Source of the DNA: CAYJAD01 sp964370305
GTDB taxonomy: Bacteria; Desulfobacterota; Desulfovibrionia; Desulfovibrionales; Desulfovibrionaceae
Assembly: GCA_964370305.1 (NCBI GenBank)
Contig: CAYJIU010000042.1
Coordinates: 1-16,849, forward strand
Reading direction: 5' to 3'
DNA: 16,849 bases
Positions 6,311 through 14,103 of this stretch are shown in pieces. The notes beneath the pieces are model-generated. The model had not been told where the DNA came from, did no database searches, and saw only the letters and a list, made by a program, of their open reading frames with translations. The first letter of the stretch is position 1. The number at the start of each line of letters is the position of its first letter. The position numbers were made by a program, and so were the translations under genes.

Positions 6311-7303
6311 ATGAAAGTGTATTATGAAAAGGATGCTGATTTATCCGTACTTAAAGACAAAACCGTAGCCATCATCGGCTATGGTAGTCAGGGCCATGCC
6401 CATGCTCAAAACCTTCGCGACTCTGGCGTTAAAGTTATTGTTGGTCAGCGTCCAGGTGGTGCAAATTATGAACTTGCAAAAGAGCATGGTTTTGAGCCAG
6501 TATCCGCAGCAGAAGCCGCCAAAGCTGGCGACTTTATTATGATTTTGCTACCAGACCAAGTACAAGCTCAAGTGTATGAAAATGACATTAAACCACATTT
6601 AAATTCCAGCAAAGCACTACTCTTTGCCCATGGTTTTAATATACATTTTGGTCAAATTGAACCACCAAAGGATGTGGACGTATTTCTAATTGCCCCCAAG
6701 GGCCCCGGTCATCTAGTACGCCGCACATTTACCGAAGGTGGCGGTGTGCCTTGTCTTGTGGCCATCCATCAAGATGCCAGCGGTAAATCTTTAGAAAAAG
6801 CACTTGCTTATGCTATGGGTGTTGGCGGTGCGCGTTCTGGCGTTATTGAAACAAGCTTTCGCGAAGAAACAGAAACCGACCTTTTTGGTGAACAAGCAGT
6901 ACTTTGCGGAGGTTTATCAGCATTGGTCAAGGCTGGTTATGAAACATTGGTTGAAGCCGGATATCAGCCTGAAATGGCTTATTTTGAGTGTCTACACGAA
7001 GTAAAACTTATTGTTGATCTTATGTATGAAGGTGGCCTTGCCCGTATGCGTTACTCCATTAGTGATACCGCAGAATATGGTGACTATGTAACAGGCCCAC
7101 GCATCATCACTGAAGAAACAAAAAAAGAAATGAAGCGCGTACTCACTGATATTCAAAGCGGACGTTTTGCTCGTGATTTTATTCTTGAAGCACGTGCTGG
7201 CTATCCTATGTTTAAATCCACACGCAGACTTGAAGCTGAACACGGCATTGAACAAGTGGGCGGTCGTTTGCGCGAAATGATGCCTTGGCTTAAAAAGAAG
7301 TAA
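6311..7303 (+). CDS. ilvC: Ketol-acid reductoisomerase (class I)
   Basis: A 330-residue class I enzyme that isomerises and reduces acetolactate or acetohydroxybutyrate to the dihydroxy acid, using Mg2+ and a nicotinamide cofactor. The Rossmann motif is GYGSQGHAHAQNL (23-35). Catalytic and metal residues are present: H107, K130, D190, E194, E226, E230 and S251. It ends with the usual MPW element. The cofactor loop reads GQRPGGANY (45-53); the serine that commonly binds the NADPH 2'-phosphate in proteobacterial enzymes is a glycine (G50), while R47 is kept. AGGAT precedes the ATG. The gene follows ilvN by 51 bases; a weak hairpin lies just downstream. ilvD is not in the window. Confidence 0.97.
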   Translation: MKVYYEKDADLSVLKDKTVAIIGYGSQGHAHAQNLRDSGVKVIVGQRPGGANYELAKEHGFEPVSAAEAAKAGDFIMILLPDQVQAQVYENDIKPHLNSSKALLFAHGFNIHFGQIEPPKDVDVFLIAPKGPGHLVRRTFTEGGGVPCLVAIHQDASGKSLEKALAYAMGVGGARSGVIETSFREETETDLFGEQAVLCGGLSALVKAGYETLVEAGYQPEMAYFECLHEVKLIVDLMYEGGLARMRYSISDTAEYGDYVTGPRIITEETKKEMKRVLTDIQSGRFARDFILEARAGYPMFKSTRRLEAEHGIEQVGGRLREMMPWLKKK

Positions 7304-7317
7304 ATAACAATCAGCCG

Positions 7318-7340
7318 CCCTTAAAAAACTAAGGGTTTAA
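7318..7340 (+). terminator. Weak hairpin after ilvC, possible end of the ilv operon
   Basis: CCCTTA (7318-7323) pairs with TAAGGG (7330-7335) around six bases and is followed by TTTAAT. The stem is only six pairs and the T run is broken, so termination is probably partial. Its position 15 bases after the ilvC stop fits the end of the operon. Confidence 0.45.
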
Positions 7341-7384
7341 TATGATAAAATTATTGTAACAGAACTATGCAAAATTGTCCAAGA

Positions 7385-7393
7385 TGATATAAT
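7385..7393 (+). promoter_or_regulatory. Extended -10 promoter for the MBL-flavodoxin-comF operon
   Basis: TGATATAAT contains a perfect -10 hexamer (TATAAT, 7388-7393) preceded by the extended -10 TG. No -35 box is seen at 16-18 bases upstream, which is typical for extended -10 promoters. Transcription would start near 7400, a few bases before the leader hairpin at 7406. Confidence 0.55.
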
Positions 7394-7405
7394 AATAAAT
7401 AATAA

Positions 7406-7431
7406 GCCCTACACCTTAAAGGGTGTAGGGC
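7406..7431 (+). promoter_or_regulatory. Strong 5' leader hairpin upstream of the metallo-beta-lactamase gene
   Basis: GCCCTACACC (7406-7415) pairs perfectly with GGTGTAGGGC (7422-7431) around a six-base loop. No T run follows on the plus strand, so it is not a standard terminator for ilvC. If transcription begins near 7400, this stem would form the very 5' end of the mRNA and stop before the GGAG ribosome site (7437-7440). That layout suits an mRNA-stabilising or protein-binding 5' structure. On the minus strand it is also not followed by a clean T run. Confidence 0.5.
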
Positions 7432-7446
7432 AAACGCGGAGTATTT

Positions 7447-8073
7447 ATGCCTATAGAATGTTTTAGTATTGGGCCACTTGAAACCAATTGCTACGTAATA
7501 CATAAGGACGGCTCCGCCATTGCTGTTGACCCAGGCGGAGAGCCAAAACCCATCATCAAATTTTTAGAAAAAAACCAACTAAAGCTAGTAGGTATTTGTT
7601 TAACACATCTGCATTTTGACCACCTCTATGGCGTGCAAGACTTACATATTGCTACGGGAGCACCTATTTTCTCTCCTTCTGAAGATGCTTTTTTGTTGGA
7701 AAGAGAAGCTGGTACCGGCGGCATGTGGGGATTTCCTAAAGTTAAGCGTTTTACCGCATCCCCTCTTAGTGAGGGTAAGCACACCCTAGGCCCATTAAGT
7801 TTTACTGCCCTGCACACACCAGGACATACTCCTGGTAGCATGTCGCTATACTTTAGTGAATTTAATGCCGTATTTAGTGGTGATGTGCTTTTTTATCGTG
7901 CCATAGGCCGTTCAGATTTGCCAGGAGGCGACCATAACATTCTTATTGATTCCATCAAACGAGAGCTCTTTACCCTACCCGATGAAACAATCGTATATCC
8001 AGGGCACGGGCCAGAAAGTTCTGTTAATGATGAAAAACATAACAACCCATACTGTGGCTCTTTTGTGAGGTAA
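7447..8073 (+). CDS. Metallo-beta-lactamase-fold hydrolase (glyoxalase II / YcbL-like)
   Basis: A 208-residue single-domain MBL-fold protein with a full di-metal site: HLHFDH gives H54, H56, D58 and H59; then H127 (HTPGHTPGS), D146 (SGDVLF) and H187 (YPGHGPE). The short length and missing C-terminal glutathione-binding domain put it with YcbL-type hydroxyacylglutathione-hydrolase-like enzymes rather than full glyoxalase II. It probably hydrolyses a thioester or related small molecule in the cytoplasm; the substrate is not determinable. GGAG sits six bases before the ATG. The next gene starts three bases after its stop, so it leads a three-gene operon with a flavodoxin-fold protein and ComF. 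Confidence 0.9.
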   Translation: MPIECFSIGPLETNCYVIHKDGSAIAVDPGGEPKPIIKFLEKNQLKLVGICLTHLHFDHLYGVQDLHIATGAPIFSPSEDAFLLEREAGTGGMWGFPKVKRFTASPLSEGKHTLGPLSFTALHTPGHTPGSMSLYFSEFNAVFSGDVLFYRAIGRSDLPGGDHNILIDSIKRELFTLPDETIVYPGHGPESSVNDEKHNNPYCGSFVR

Positions 8074-8076
8074 ATT

Positions 8077-8709
8077 ATGCTTAATACTCCCCCCATTCGT
8101 GTCTTAGCTTGTAGCCCAAGGGCTAAAGGAAACTCAGACTTCATGGTACACAATTTTGTTCAGGGTGTACGTAGTGCCGGTGGTGAAGTTGAAATAACCT
8201 TTTTACGTGATCACACAATCTTACCTTGCACCGTTTGCCACGCTTGCTTTGAAGACGCAAAAAGTAAATGTATACTTGATATCCGCGATGACACCGCGCG
8301 TATCATCTCTCAAATGCAAGAAGCTCCGCTAGTCTTTATTGCAGCACCTATTTTCTTCTATCACCTACCGGCCCAGTTTAAGGCATTTATTGACCGTGCC
8401 CAATGTCACTGGGCCAAACGCGAAAAATTACTTAAAGCTGGAAAATTTAAGCCAGTACCCAATCCCACACCTGTACTAGCTGGGCTAGTTGCTGCAAGAA
8501 CTAGGGGTGACAAGCTGTTTGAAGGTAGTATCCTAACATTACAATACTTCTTTGATGTGCTGGATATGAAGCTGCATGAAACCTGTCAAATGTCTGGTTA
8601 TGATCAACCAGATGATCTCGCAGCCGACGGTGTAGCCTGTTCACGTTTATTTGAGCTTGGAGCCAAAGCTCAAGCCATAGTCGTGGAAAACTGTGGTCGC
8701 CAAGATTAA
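8077..8709 (+). CDS. Flavodoxin-fold NAD(P)H/FMN oxidoreductase with an Isf-like cysteine motif
   Basis: A 210-residue protein of the NADPH-dependent FMN reductase / iron-sulfur flavoprotein superfamily. The FMN phosphate loop is SPRAKGNS (13-20), and the flavin-contacting segment is APIFFYHLPAQFKAFIDR. Between them a compact cysteine cluster, C51-X2-C54-X2-C57-X7-C65, matches the spacing reported for archaeal-type iron-sulfur flavoproteins that bind one 4Fe-4S cluster. It is therefore likely an electron-transfer or quinone/disulfide-reducing flavoprotein in the cytoplasm of an anaerobe; partners are unknown. GAGGTAAATT precedes the ATG, itself inside the end of the upstream gene. Its stop overlaps the comF-like start as TAATG. 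Confidence 0.87.
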   Translation: MLNTPPIRVLACSPRAKGNSDFMVHNFVQGVRSAGGEVEITFLRDHTILPCTVCHACFEDAKSKCILDIRDDTARIISQMQEAPLVFIAAPIFFYHLPAQFKAFIDRAQCHWAKREKLLKAGKFKPVPNPTPVLAGLVAARTRGDKLFEGSILTLQYFFDVLDMKLHETCQMSGYDQPDDLAADGVACSRLFELGAKAQAIVVENCGRQD

Positions 8710-9428
8710 TGTACAATAAAACCAAAACACATTCAGCCGCATTATGGAAGTCCATATGCGGCTGTTTTTTCGCCGAAAAACGCTGCCTTGTCTGCCACGC
8801 ACCATTTATACCCACAAATGAGCCCTACCTCTGCCCTCAATGCATTATCAAACGCAAACAACAACAAGCATGTAAATTGTGCGGATATGTATTGGCAAGT
8901 GATGTAGATATCTGTTTAGAATGTATACAAAATCCACCACCATGGGACATGCTTAATTATTATGGCCCATACGACGGTTTGCTTAAAAATTTAGTCTTAA
9001 AGTATAAATTTACTGCCGACTTTGCACTCATCCCCCTATTATGCCAATATTTATATGAAGCTTATCAAAATGTACCTGCTTGTGACATAATCATCCCCAT
9101 GCCGCGCCATAAAAAACGCCTAATAACAGAAGGCTTTAACCATATACTTGAGCTTTGTCGCCCTTTATCCAAGCAATTAAAAATTCCCTTACAGTATAAG
9201 TCACTTACGCGCACCCGCTACACTCCGCCCCAAAGTAGTTTGCCGGCAATTCAAAGAAAGACAAACCCTCAAAAAAGTTTCTTAGCTAACAATGTGGAAA
9301 ATAAAACTATTTTACTAGTAGATGATATTATTACCACCGGCTCAACCCTACATTATGCAAGCTTGGCTTTAAGAAATGCGGGGGCAAAACATATCTATGC
9401 CATTGTAATAGCAAGAGTTACAAAATAA
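8709..9428 (+). CDS. ComF family phosphoribosyltransferase-like protein
   Basis: A 239-residue ComF-type protein. An N-terminal zinc-ribbon-like region carries paired cysteines (CLVC, CPQC, CKLC, CLEC; residues about 25-80). The C-terminal type I phosphoribosyltransferase domain has the PRPP loop LLVDDIITTGSTL (about 199-211) and the family landmarks MPRHKKRLITEGFNH and QSSLPAIQRK. In naturally competent bacteria ComF helps import single-stranded DNA; in others its role is unclear, so competence should not be assumed. The start overlaps the previous stop (TAATG) and lacks a strong ribosome site, so translation is probably coupled. It ends the operon; an AT-only inverted repeat lies 35 bases downstream. 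Confidence 0.9.
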   Translation: MYNKTKTHSAALWKSICGCFFAEKRCLVCHAPFIPTNEPYLCPQCIIKRKQQQACKLCGYVLASDVDICLECIQNPPPWDMLNYYGPYDGLLKNLVLKYKFTADFALIPLLCQYLYEAYQNVPACDIIIPMPRHKKRLITEGFNHILELCRPLSKQLKIPLQYKSLTRTRYTPPQSSLPAIQRKTNPQKSFLANNVENKTILLVDDIITTGSTLHYASLALRNAGAKHIYAIVIARVTK

Positions 9429-9462
9429 TTTTTTATATTAAAAACATCATTCCTCCATAATT

Positions 9463-9491
9463 GTTTTTTATATATTATAGTTATAAAAAAC
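9463..9491. repeat. AT-rich inverted repeat between comF-like gene and the secretion operon
   Basis: GTTTTTTATA (9463-9472) and TATAAAAAAC (9482-9491) are perfect complements with a nine-base spacer. It could be a weak terminator for the ComF operon or a binding site for an AT-preferring regulator of the secretion operon. The rest of the 151-base gap is AT-rich and contains no gene. Confidence 0.4.
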
Positions 9492-9538
9492 ACTTTACAA
9501 AAAATCATCATTGGTATACCTTCCAGAAAGTTAATTGG

Positions 9539-9550
9539 CAGTAATTACTG
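9539..9550. promoter_or_regulatory. Perfect 12-bp palindrome just upstream of the secretion operon (possible operator)
   Basis: CAGTAATTACTG is its own reverse complement and lies 29 bases before the tolC-type start codon. TTGGCA (9535-9540) overlapping its left edge could be a -35 box, but the best -10 candidates downstream are poor. The position suits an operator controlling the whole four-gene operon. The regulator is unknown. Confidence 0.4.
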
Positions 9551-9579
9551 TAAAATATATTTAATATCAGAGGATTAGT

Positions 9580-11004
9580 ATGAAAAAGCAACAAAAACAA
9601 ATAGTTAAACTTCTATGTCTTATTTTGTTCGTCTTGTGCGCTCCAAGTTCAGTGCTAAGTCAGCCAGTTACACTAGAAGACACTTTGCGTTTTGCTTTTG
9701 ATTATGCTCCCAATGTAAAAGCTGCTCAAGAAGCCAGACAACAGTCTGTCCACAATATCCGCGCAGCCGAAGCTGGTTATTATCCAACCATTGGTATATG
9801 GGCTGGCGTAGGTATTGAAAATAATGACAATGTATCAACACGTGCTGAAAACACATCTGGAGATTTAGTAGGTGCTTACAATTTTGGCCTACAATTAAGC
9901 CAAACCCTTTGGCAAGGTGGAAATACCGCCGCCAATGTACGCATGCGCACAGAAGAGCTCAACTACCGTGCATGGTTACTCATGGATAGCGCAAACTCTC
10001 TTGCTTATTCAGCCGTTAGCGTCCATGCAGATGTTATTCGTAGGCGCATCCTTGTGAAGCTTGCCCAAGAAAACGTCAATGAAAATCGAAGAATCTTAAA
10101 TATGTTAAGAACTCGCTTTGATCAGGGCCTTTCCAGTGAAGGTGATGTCGACCTTACAGTGGGTCGCCTTAGAAGAGCCGAAGCTACCCTAAGTTTGCAC
10201 AAACAAGCCTTGGAAAGTGCTTTTGCAGCATACACTAAGGTGACAGGCCAACCTGTACCCATGGATTTATCCCTCGTGCCCATGCCCAAGCGCATTTTTG
10301 CCGATGAAGATGAAGCCAGAAATACTAGTGTTGACAAAAACATGCAAATCCAAGCAAGCCTTGCGGCCATTCGCAATGCCCTTGCGGAAAAAGATGTAGC
10401 AGGTTCAAGCCTATCCCCTCGTGTAAGCCTTGATGCCGGCCCAAGTTTTAACAATCAAACATACGAAGGCATTAACCACCAAACCAATTGGTCTGCCACT
10501 TTGAATATGAATTGGGAAATATATAGCGGCGGCAGAGACGTTGCGAATATCCAAAGCCTTGCGGCCAGAGTGCGTGAATTACGTCAATCCCTACACGAAA
10601 CCATGGATCTTGTTAATCAAGAATTGATAGTTACTTTTTCCTTAACCAAACGCTCCCTTGAGCAAAGCAAACTCTATGCTTTAGCTGCCAATGCAGCTTT
10701 GCAAGCTAAAAACAACTATATTACTCAGTTTGAAGTGGGCCAAAAAGACCTACTGTCCATTTTAGATGCCGAAGGTGAATACTATTTCAGTGCCACTGAG
10801 CGCGAAATCCGCCAAGTTGACGCTATGCTAGGTCACTATCGACTTTTAGCAATCTCTGGTGAGTTGCTAAATGAATTAAACATTAAAACTGCAGACCTTA
10901 TGGTCGATACTTCCAAAAACAATCCGTCACTACTACCTTGGAGTTTTAAACCCTCCACCTTAGATACACGTGAAGCCATGGAAGGCACAACTCTTACAAA
11001 ATAA
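9580..11004 (+). CDS. TolC-family outer-membrane channel of a type I secretion system (LapE-like)
   Basis: A 474-residue TolC-family protein. An N-terminal signal peptide (lysine-rich start, hydrophobic core at about 10-25, likely cleavage after VLS) is followed by two outer-membrane-efflux repeats: LEDTLRFAFDYAPNVKAAQEA in the first, and a second starting near 260 with the family-typical GSSLSPRVSLDAG. The long helices form the periplasmic tunnel, and the short strands form the outer-membrane barrel with two partner subunits. AGAGGATT precedes the ATG. Its stop overlaps the exporter ATPase start (TAATG), which ties it to type I secretion rather than drug efflux. It is closest in style to the AggA/LapE branch. 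Confidence 0.92.
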   Translation: MKKQQKQIVKLLCLILFVLCAPSSVLSQPVTLEDTLRFAFDYAPNVKAAQEARQQSVHNIRAAEAGYYPTIGIWAGVGIENNDNVSTRAENTSGDLVGAYNFGLQLSQTLWQGGNTAANVRMRTEELNYRAWLLMDSANSLAYSAVSVHADVIRRRILVKLAQENVNENRRILNMLRTRFDQGLSSEGDVDLTVGRLRRAEATLSLHKQALESAFAAYTKVTGQPVPMDLSLVPMPKRIFADEDEARNTSVDKNMQIQASLAAIRNALAEKDVAGSSLSPRVSLDAGPSFNNQTYEGINHQTNWSATLNMNWEIYSGGRDVANIQSLAARVRELRQSLHETMDLVNQELIVTFSLTKRSLEQSKLYALAANAALQAKNNYITQFEVGQKDLLSILDAEGEYYFSATEREIRQVDAMLGHYRLLAISGELLNELNIKTADLMVDTSKNNPSLLPWSFKPSTLDTREAMEGTTLTK

Positions 11005-12797
11005 TGAAACAAACTTACTCTTGGTTTTGGGGTGTACTTAGTCGCTATACTTCGCTGTATAGTCATGTTCTTGTAGCCTCATTAGTTGTTAATATTTTAG
11101 GGCTTTCCATGCCCCTTTTTGTCATGAATGTATATGACCGCATTGTACCCAATAATGCTTTTGAAAGTTTATGGGTGCTTGCCATTGGCATGGGCATTGC
11201 GGCATGCTTGGATTTTGCCTTGCGTATTGCCAGAATTCGCTTTGTAGACACAGCGGGGCGTAATGCTGACATAAGATTACAAGGCATGTTCATGCGCACG
11301 CTTATGGACACACGTTTTGACTCCCTATACAGCCAGCAAGAAACCAGCTCCGTGGGTGCCATTGTGGCGCGTGTGCGTGAGCTTGAATATGTGCGCGACT
11401 TTTTAGGCTCATCCACCATCCTAGCATTAACTGACCTCCCCTTTATTCTGCTCTATGTGTTTTTAATGATGTTCATCGGCGGCACCATGGGTCTTGTACC
11501 GCTCATTGCCATACCGGTATTACTCACTTTTTCCTTACTTATTCAAAAAACTATTGAGCGCAACTCCACCGCTCAAATGAATGCCAATGCACACAAACAA
11601 TCATTCTTAACGGAGATTGTAAGCAGCCTAGAGACCATTCGAGTAACCCGCATGGAAAAAACCATTGCTAATCAATGGGATAAGACCATTGCCAATAGCG
11701 CAGATGCCACAATTCACTCCCGCTTTCACTCAAGCCTTAACTCCTACGGTATGGTACTTTTTAATATGGTACTTAGCGTTTCACTAGTCATTTTAGGTGT
11801 ATACCGCATTTCAGAAGGTCTCATGACCACGGGAGCACTTATTGCTTGCGTTATTTTATTCGGGCGTTGTGCAAGCCCCATTAATGGTTTGGTTAATATT
11901 TTAGCCAACTTCCAAAAAACACGCCTTGCGCTTAACCAGCTTGATACGCTATTAAATCTACCTTCTGAAAATCCTAAAAACCCAGATCAAGTTATACCTG
12001 AAAGTTCACTCTCAGTGCCCTTAATATTTGAAAATGTTACCTTTAGCTATCCAGGTAAAAATGTACAAACCACTGCCCTAAAAGATATTAGCATGACCAT
12101 CCCCCCCAAGGCTAAGGTTGGCTTTTTAGGTGCCTCTGGTTCGGGTAAGTCTACCCTTGCACGTCTTTGTGCTGGACTTTATGTCCCCACAGAGGGGCGG
12201 GTTTTGCTTGGCCCACTTGATATGCGCAATGCTCCACTACGGCCATATCGTAATAAACTAGGTTTTTTACCTCAAGAAATACGCATTTTTAGAGGAACAT
12301 TACGCCATAATATTGCCATGGCTTGGCCTTATGATGGCCCTTGCAATGAAGAAAACCTTATTCAAGCCGCCACCCTAGCCGGTGTTATGGACTTTGCATC
12401 TGAGCATCCTCTGGGCCTTGATATGCCCATTGGTGAAAATGGCACTGGCCTTTCTGGTGGGCAAGCCCAAAGCGTTGCTTTGGCAAGAGCTTTATTGGGT
12501 GACCCGCATACACTCATCCTTGATGAACCGTCTGCCCAAATGGATATTGCCTCAGAAATTCGCTTGGTCACAAGGCTTAAGCCCTATTTAAAAGATAAAA
12601 CCGTCATCATCTTTACACATAAGATTACGATGCTTAATTTGGTGGATAGAGTTATCTCTCTCAACAAGGGTGTAGTCCATTGGGAGTCATCCACCAAGGA
12701 CGCCATAAAACAATTGCAAGCACACCATCAAAGCTTGGCTCAACAATCAATAGTAAAACACGAAAATGATTCAAAAAATAAAAGAAGCACTACATAA
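11004..12797 (+). CDS. Type I secretion ABC exporter, fused permease and ATPase (LapB-like, no N-terminal C39/CLD domain)
   Basis: A 597-residue half-transporter that powers one-step export of a protein from cytoplasm to cell surface. The six-helix membrane domain starts at once (about 20-310, with the family stretch PLFVMNVYDRIVPNNAFESL). The ATPase follows: Walker A GASGSGKST (376-384), Q-loop Q424, signature LSGGQ (483-487), Walker B ending D507-E508, and switch histidine H539. All catalytic residues are intact; the D-loop reads AQMD. LapB and HlyB homologs are around 700 residues because of an N-terminal C39 or C39-like domain; that domain is absent, and the TolC gene runs right up to the start, so it was not missed. 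The start overlaps the tolC stop. The 3' end overlaps the HlyD gene by 32 bases. Confidence 0.93.
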   Translation: MKQTYSWFWGVLSRYTSLYSHVLVASLVVNILGLSMPLFVMNVYDRIVPNNAFESLWVLAIGMGIAACLDFALRIARIRFVDTAGRNADIRLQGMFMRTLMDTRFDSLYSQQETSSVGAIVARVRELEYVRDFLGSSTILALTDLPFILLYVFLMMFIGGTMGLVPLIAIPVLLTFSLLIQKTIERNSTAQMNANAHKQSFLTEIVSSLETIRVTRMEKTIANQWDKTIANSADATIHSRFHSSLNSYGMVLFNMVLSVSLVILGVYRISEGLMTTGALIACVILFGRCASPINGLVNILANFQKTRLALNQLDTLLNLPSENPKNPDQVIPESSLSVPLIFENVTFSYPGKNVQTTALKDISMTIPPKAKVGFLGASGSGKSTLARLCAGLYVPTEGRVLLGPLDMRNAPLRPYRNKLGFLPQEIRIFRGTLRHNIAMAWPYDGPCNEENLIQAATLAGVMDFASEHPLGLDMPIGENGTGLSGGQAQSVALARALLGDPHTLILDEPSAQMDIASEIRLVTRLKPYLKDKTVIIFTHKITMLNLVDRVISLNKGVVHWESSTKDAIKQLQAHHQSLAQQSIVKHENDSKNKRSTT

Positions 12798-14103
12798 AGC
12801 TAAGGAAAAGCTCCCCCTACGCTTTGAGCCGCAAGGGCATGATAAAAATATATCCAGTAAGTCTGTACGCTTGGTATGGTTTAGTGCCATAAGTGTGCTG
12901 ATACTGCTAATATGGGCAGCTTTGGCAGAAATTGACCAAACTGCCCGCGGCATAGGGCAAGTTGTACCCTCACAACGGGTGCAGCTTATTCAAAATCTTG
13001 AAGGTGGTATCATTCAAGAAGTGCCTGTGCGTGAAGGTCAAATCATTGAAAAAGACGCCGTAGTTATGCGCATTGATAATGAAAGTGCCGGCAGTCAATA
13101 TCGTGAAGCTTTAATCCGTATTTTAGAGCATGAAGCAAGTATTGCGCGCTTGGAAGCACTTATAAATGATATCGATGTGGTCTACCCAGCATCTGTTCTG
13201 GCTGACCCTAACTTAATTAAACGTCAAGATGCACTGCTAAGAGCAGCTACAACTCAACGTAATGCCGAGCTTGATGTATTATCATTACAAGTAGAAGCCC
13301 GCAAACGTGAACTTGCAGAAAGGGAAGAAGCAAAAAAACAATCACTTGCAACCCTTGCCCTCATTGAAAAGCAGCGTGACTTAGCCCTACCAGCCTTAAA
13401 ATTGAAAGCATATTCAGAAATACAATTTCTTGATATCGAACAGAGATTACAAGAAACAAAGGCCAATTTAGCTGGTCTTGAACACTCCATACCACGTACC
13501 CAAGCTGAGGTACAAGAAGCCGAAGAACGCTTGCGCTTGCGCGAAGCAGAGCTTGAGTCTCAATACCAAGAAGAGCTTAACCAAGCACAAATGCAATTAT
13601 TATCCTTGCGGGAACTAATTACCGCAGGTGATGACAAAGTGCGCCGCACAGAAATGCGCTCGCCAGTGCGTGGCATCATCAAAGCTATTTATTCAAGCAC
13701 CGTAGGTGGCGTGGTGGCACCAGGGGCCACAGTCATGGAAATAGTGCCACTTGATGATTCGCTTATTATCGAAGCGCGGTTTAATCCCGCAGATATTGCT
13801 TTTTTATATCCGGGCCAAAAAGCCACAGTCAGGCTTACAGCATATGACTTTTCCATTTATGGTGGCCTTGAGGCCAGTGTTGAGCATATCAGCGCAGATA
13901 CACTAGAAAACCAACAAGGTGATACATTTTATAAAGTTAAAGTACGCACTACCCATGCCCACCTTAGTCATGCCGGTGAAAATTTACCCATTATGGCAGG
14001 TATGATGGCAGAGGTAGATATTTTGACTGGTAAAAAAACCATATTAAACTATTTACTTAAGCCCATACTTAAAGCCCAGCAAAGAGCCTTAAGAGAGAGA
14101 TAA
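12766..14103 (+). CDS. Type I secretion membrane-fusion protein (HlyD/LapC-like)
   Basis: A 445-residue periplasmic adaptor that links the ABC exporter to the TolC channel. It has a short basic cytoplasmic tail, one transmembrane helix (about 34-53), a lipoyl-like half-motif (IGQVVPSQRVQLIQNLEGG, about 62-105), a long coiled coil rich in Glu, Arg and Ala (about 145-290), the second lipoyl half and the beta-barrel domain. The MRSPVRGIIKAI element near 300 is typical of HlyD/PrtE/LapC adaptors. The start lies inside the exporter gene, 32 bases before its stop, with only a weak ribosome site, so coupled translation is likely. Its own stop overlaps the cyclase start (TAATG). Confidence 0.93.
   Translation: MIQKIKEALHKAKEKLPLRFEPQGHDKNISSKSVRLVWFSAISVLILLIWAALAEIDQTARGIGQVVPSQRVQLIQNLEGGIIQEVPVREGQIIEKDAVVMRIDNESAGSQYREALIRILEHEASIARLEALINDIDVVYPASVLADPNLIKRQDALLRAATTQRNAELDVLSLQVEARKRELAEREEAKKQSLATLALIEKQRDLALPALKLKAYSEIQFLDIEQRLQETKANLAGLEHSIPRTQAEVQEAEERLRLREAELESQYQEELNQAQMQLLSLRELITAGDDKVRRTEMRSPVRGIIKAIYSSTVGGVVAPGATVMEIVPLDDSLIIEARFNPADIAFLYPGQKATVRLTAYDFSIYGGLEASVEHISADTLENQQGDTFYKVKVRTTHAHLSHAGENLPIMAGMMAEVDILTGKKTILNYLLKPILKAQQRALRER

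Noticed and set aside
9536..9552. A sigma-54 promoter (TGGCA...TG) before the secretion operon
   Set aside because: The required GC at the -12 position is missing at GG-N10, and the GG element is part of the palindrome flank.
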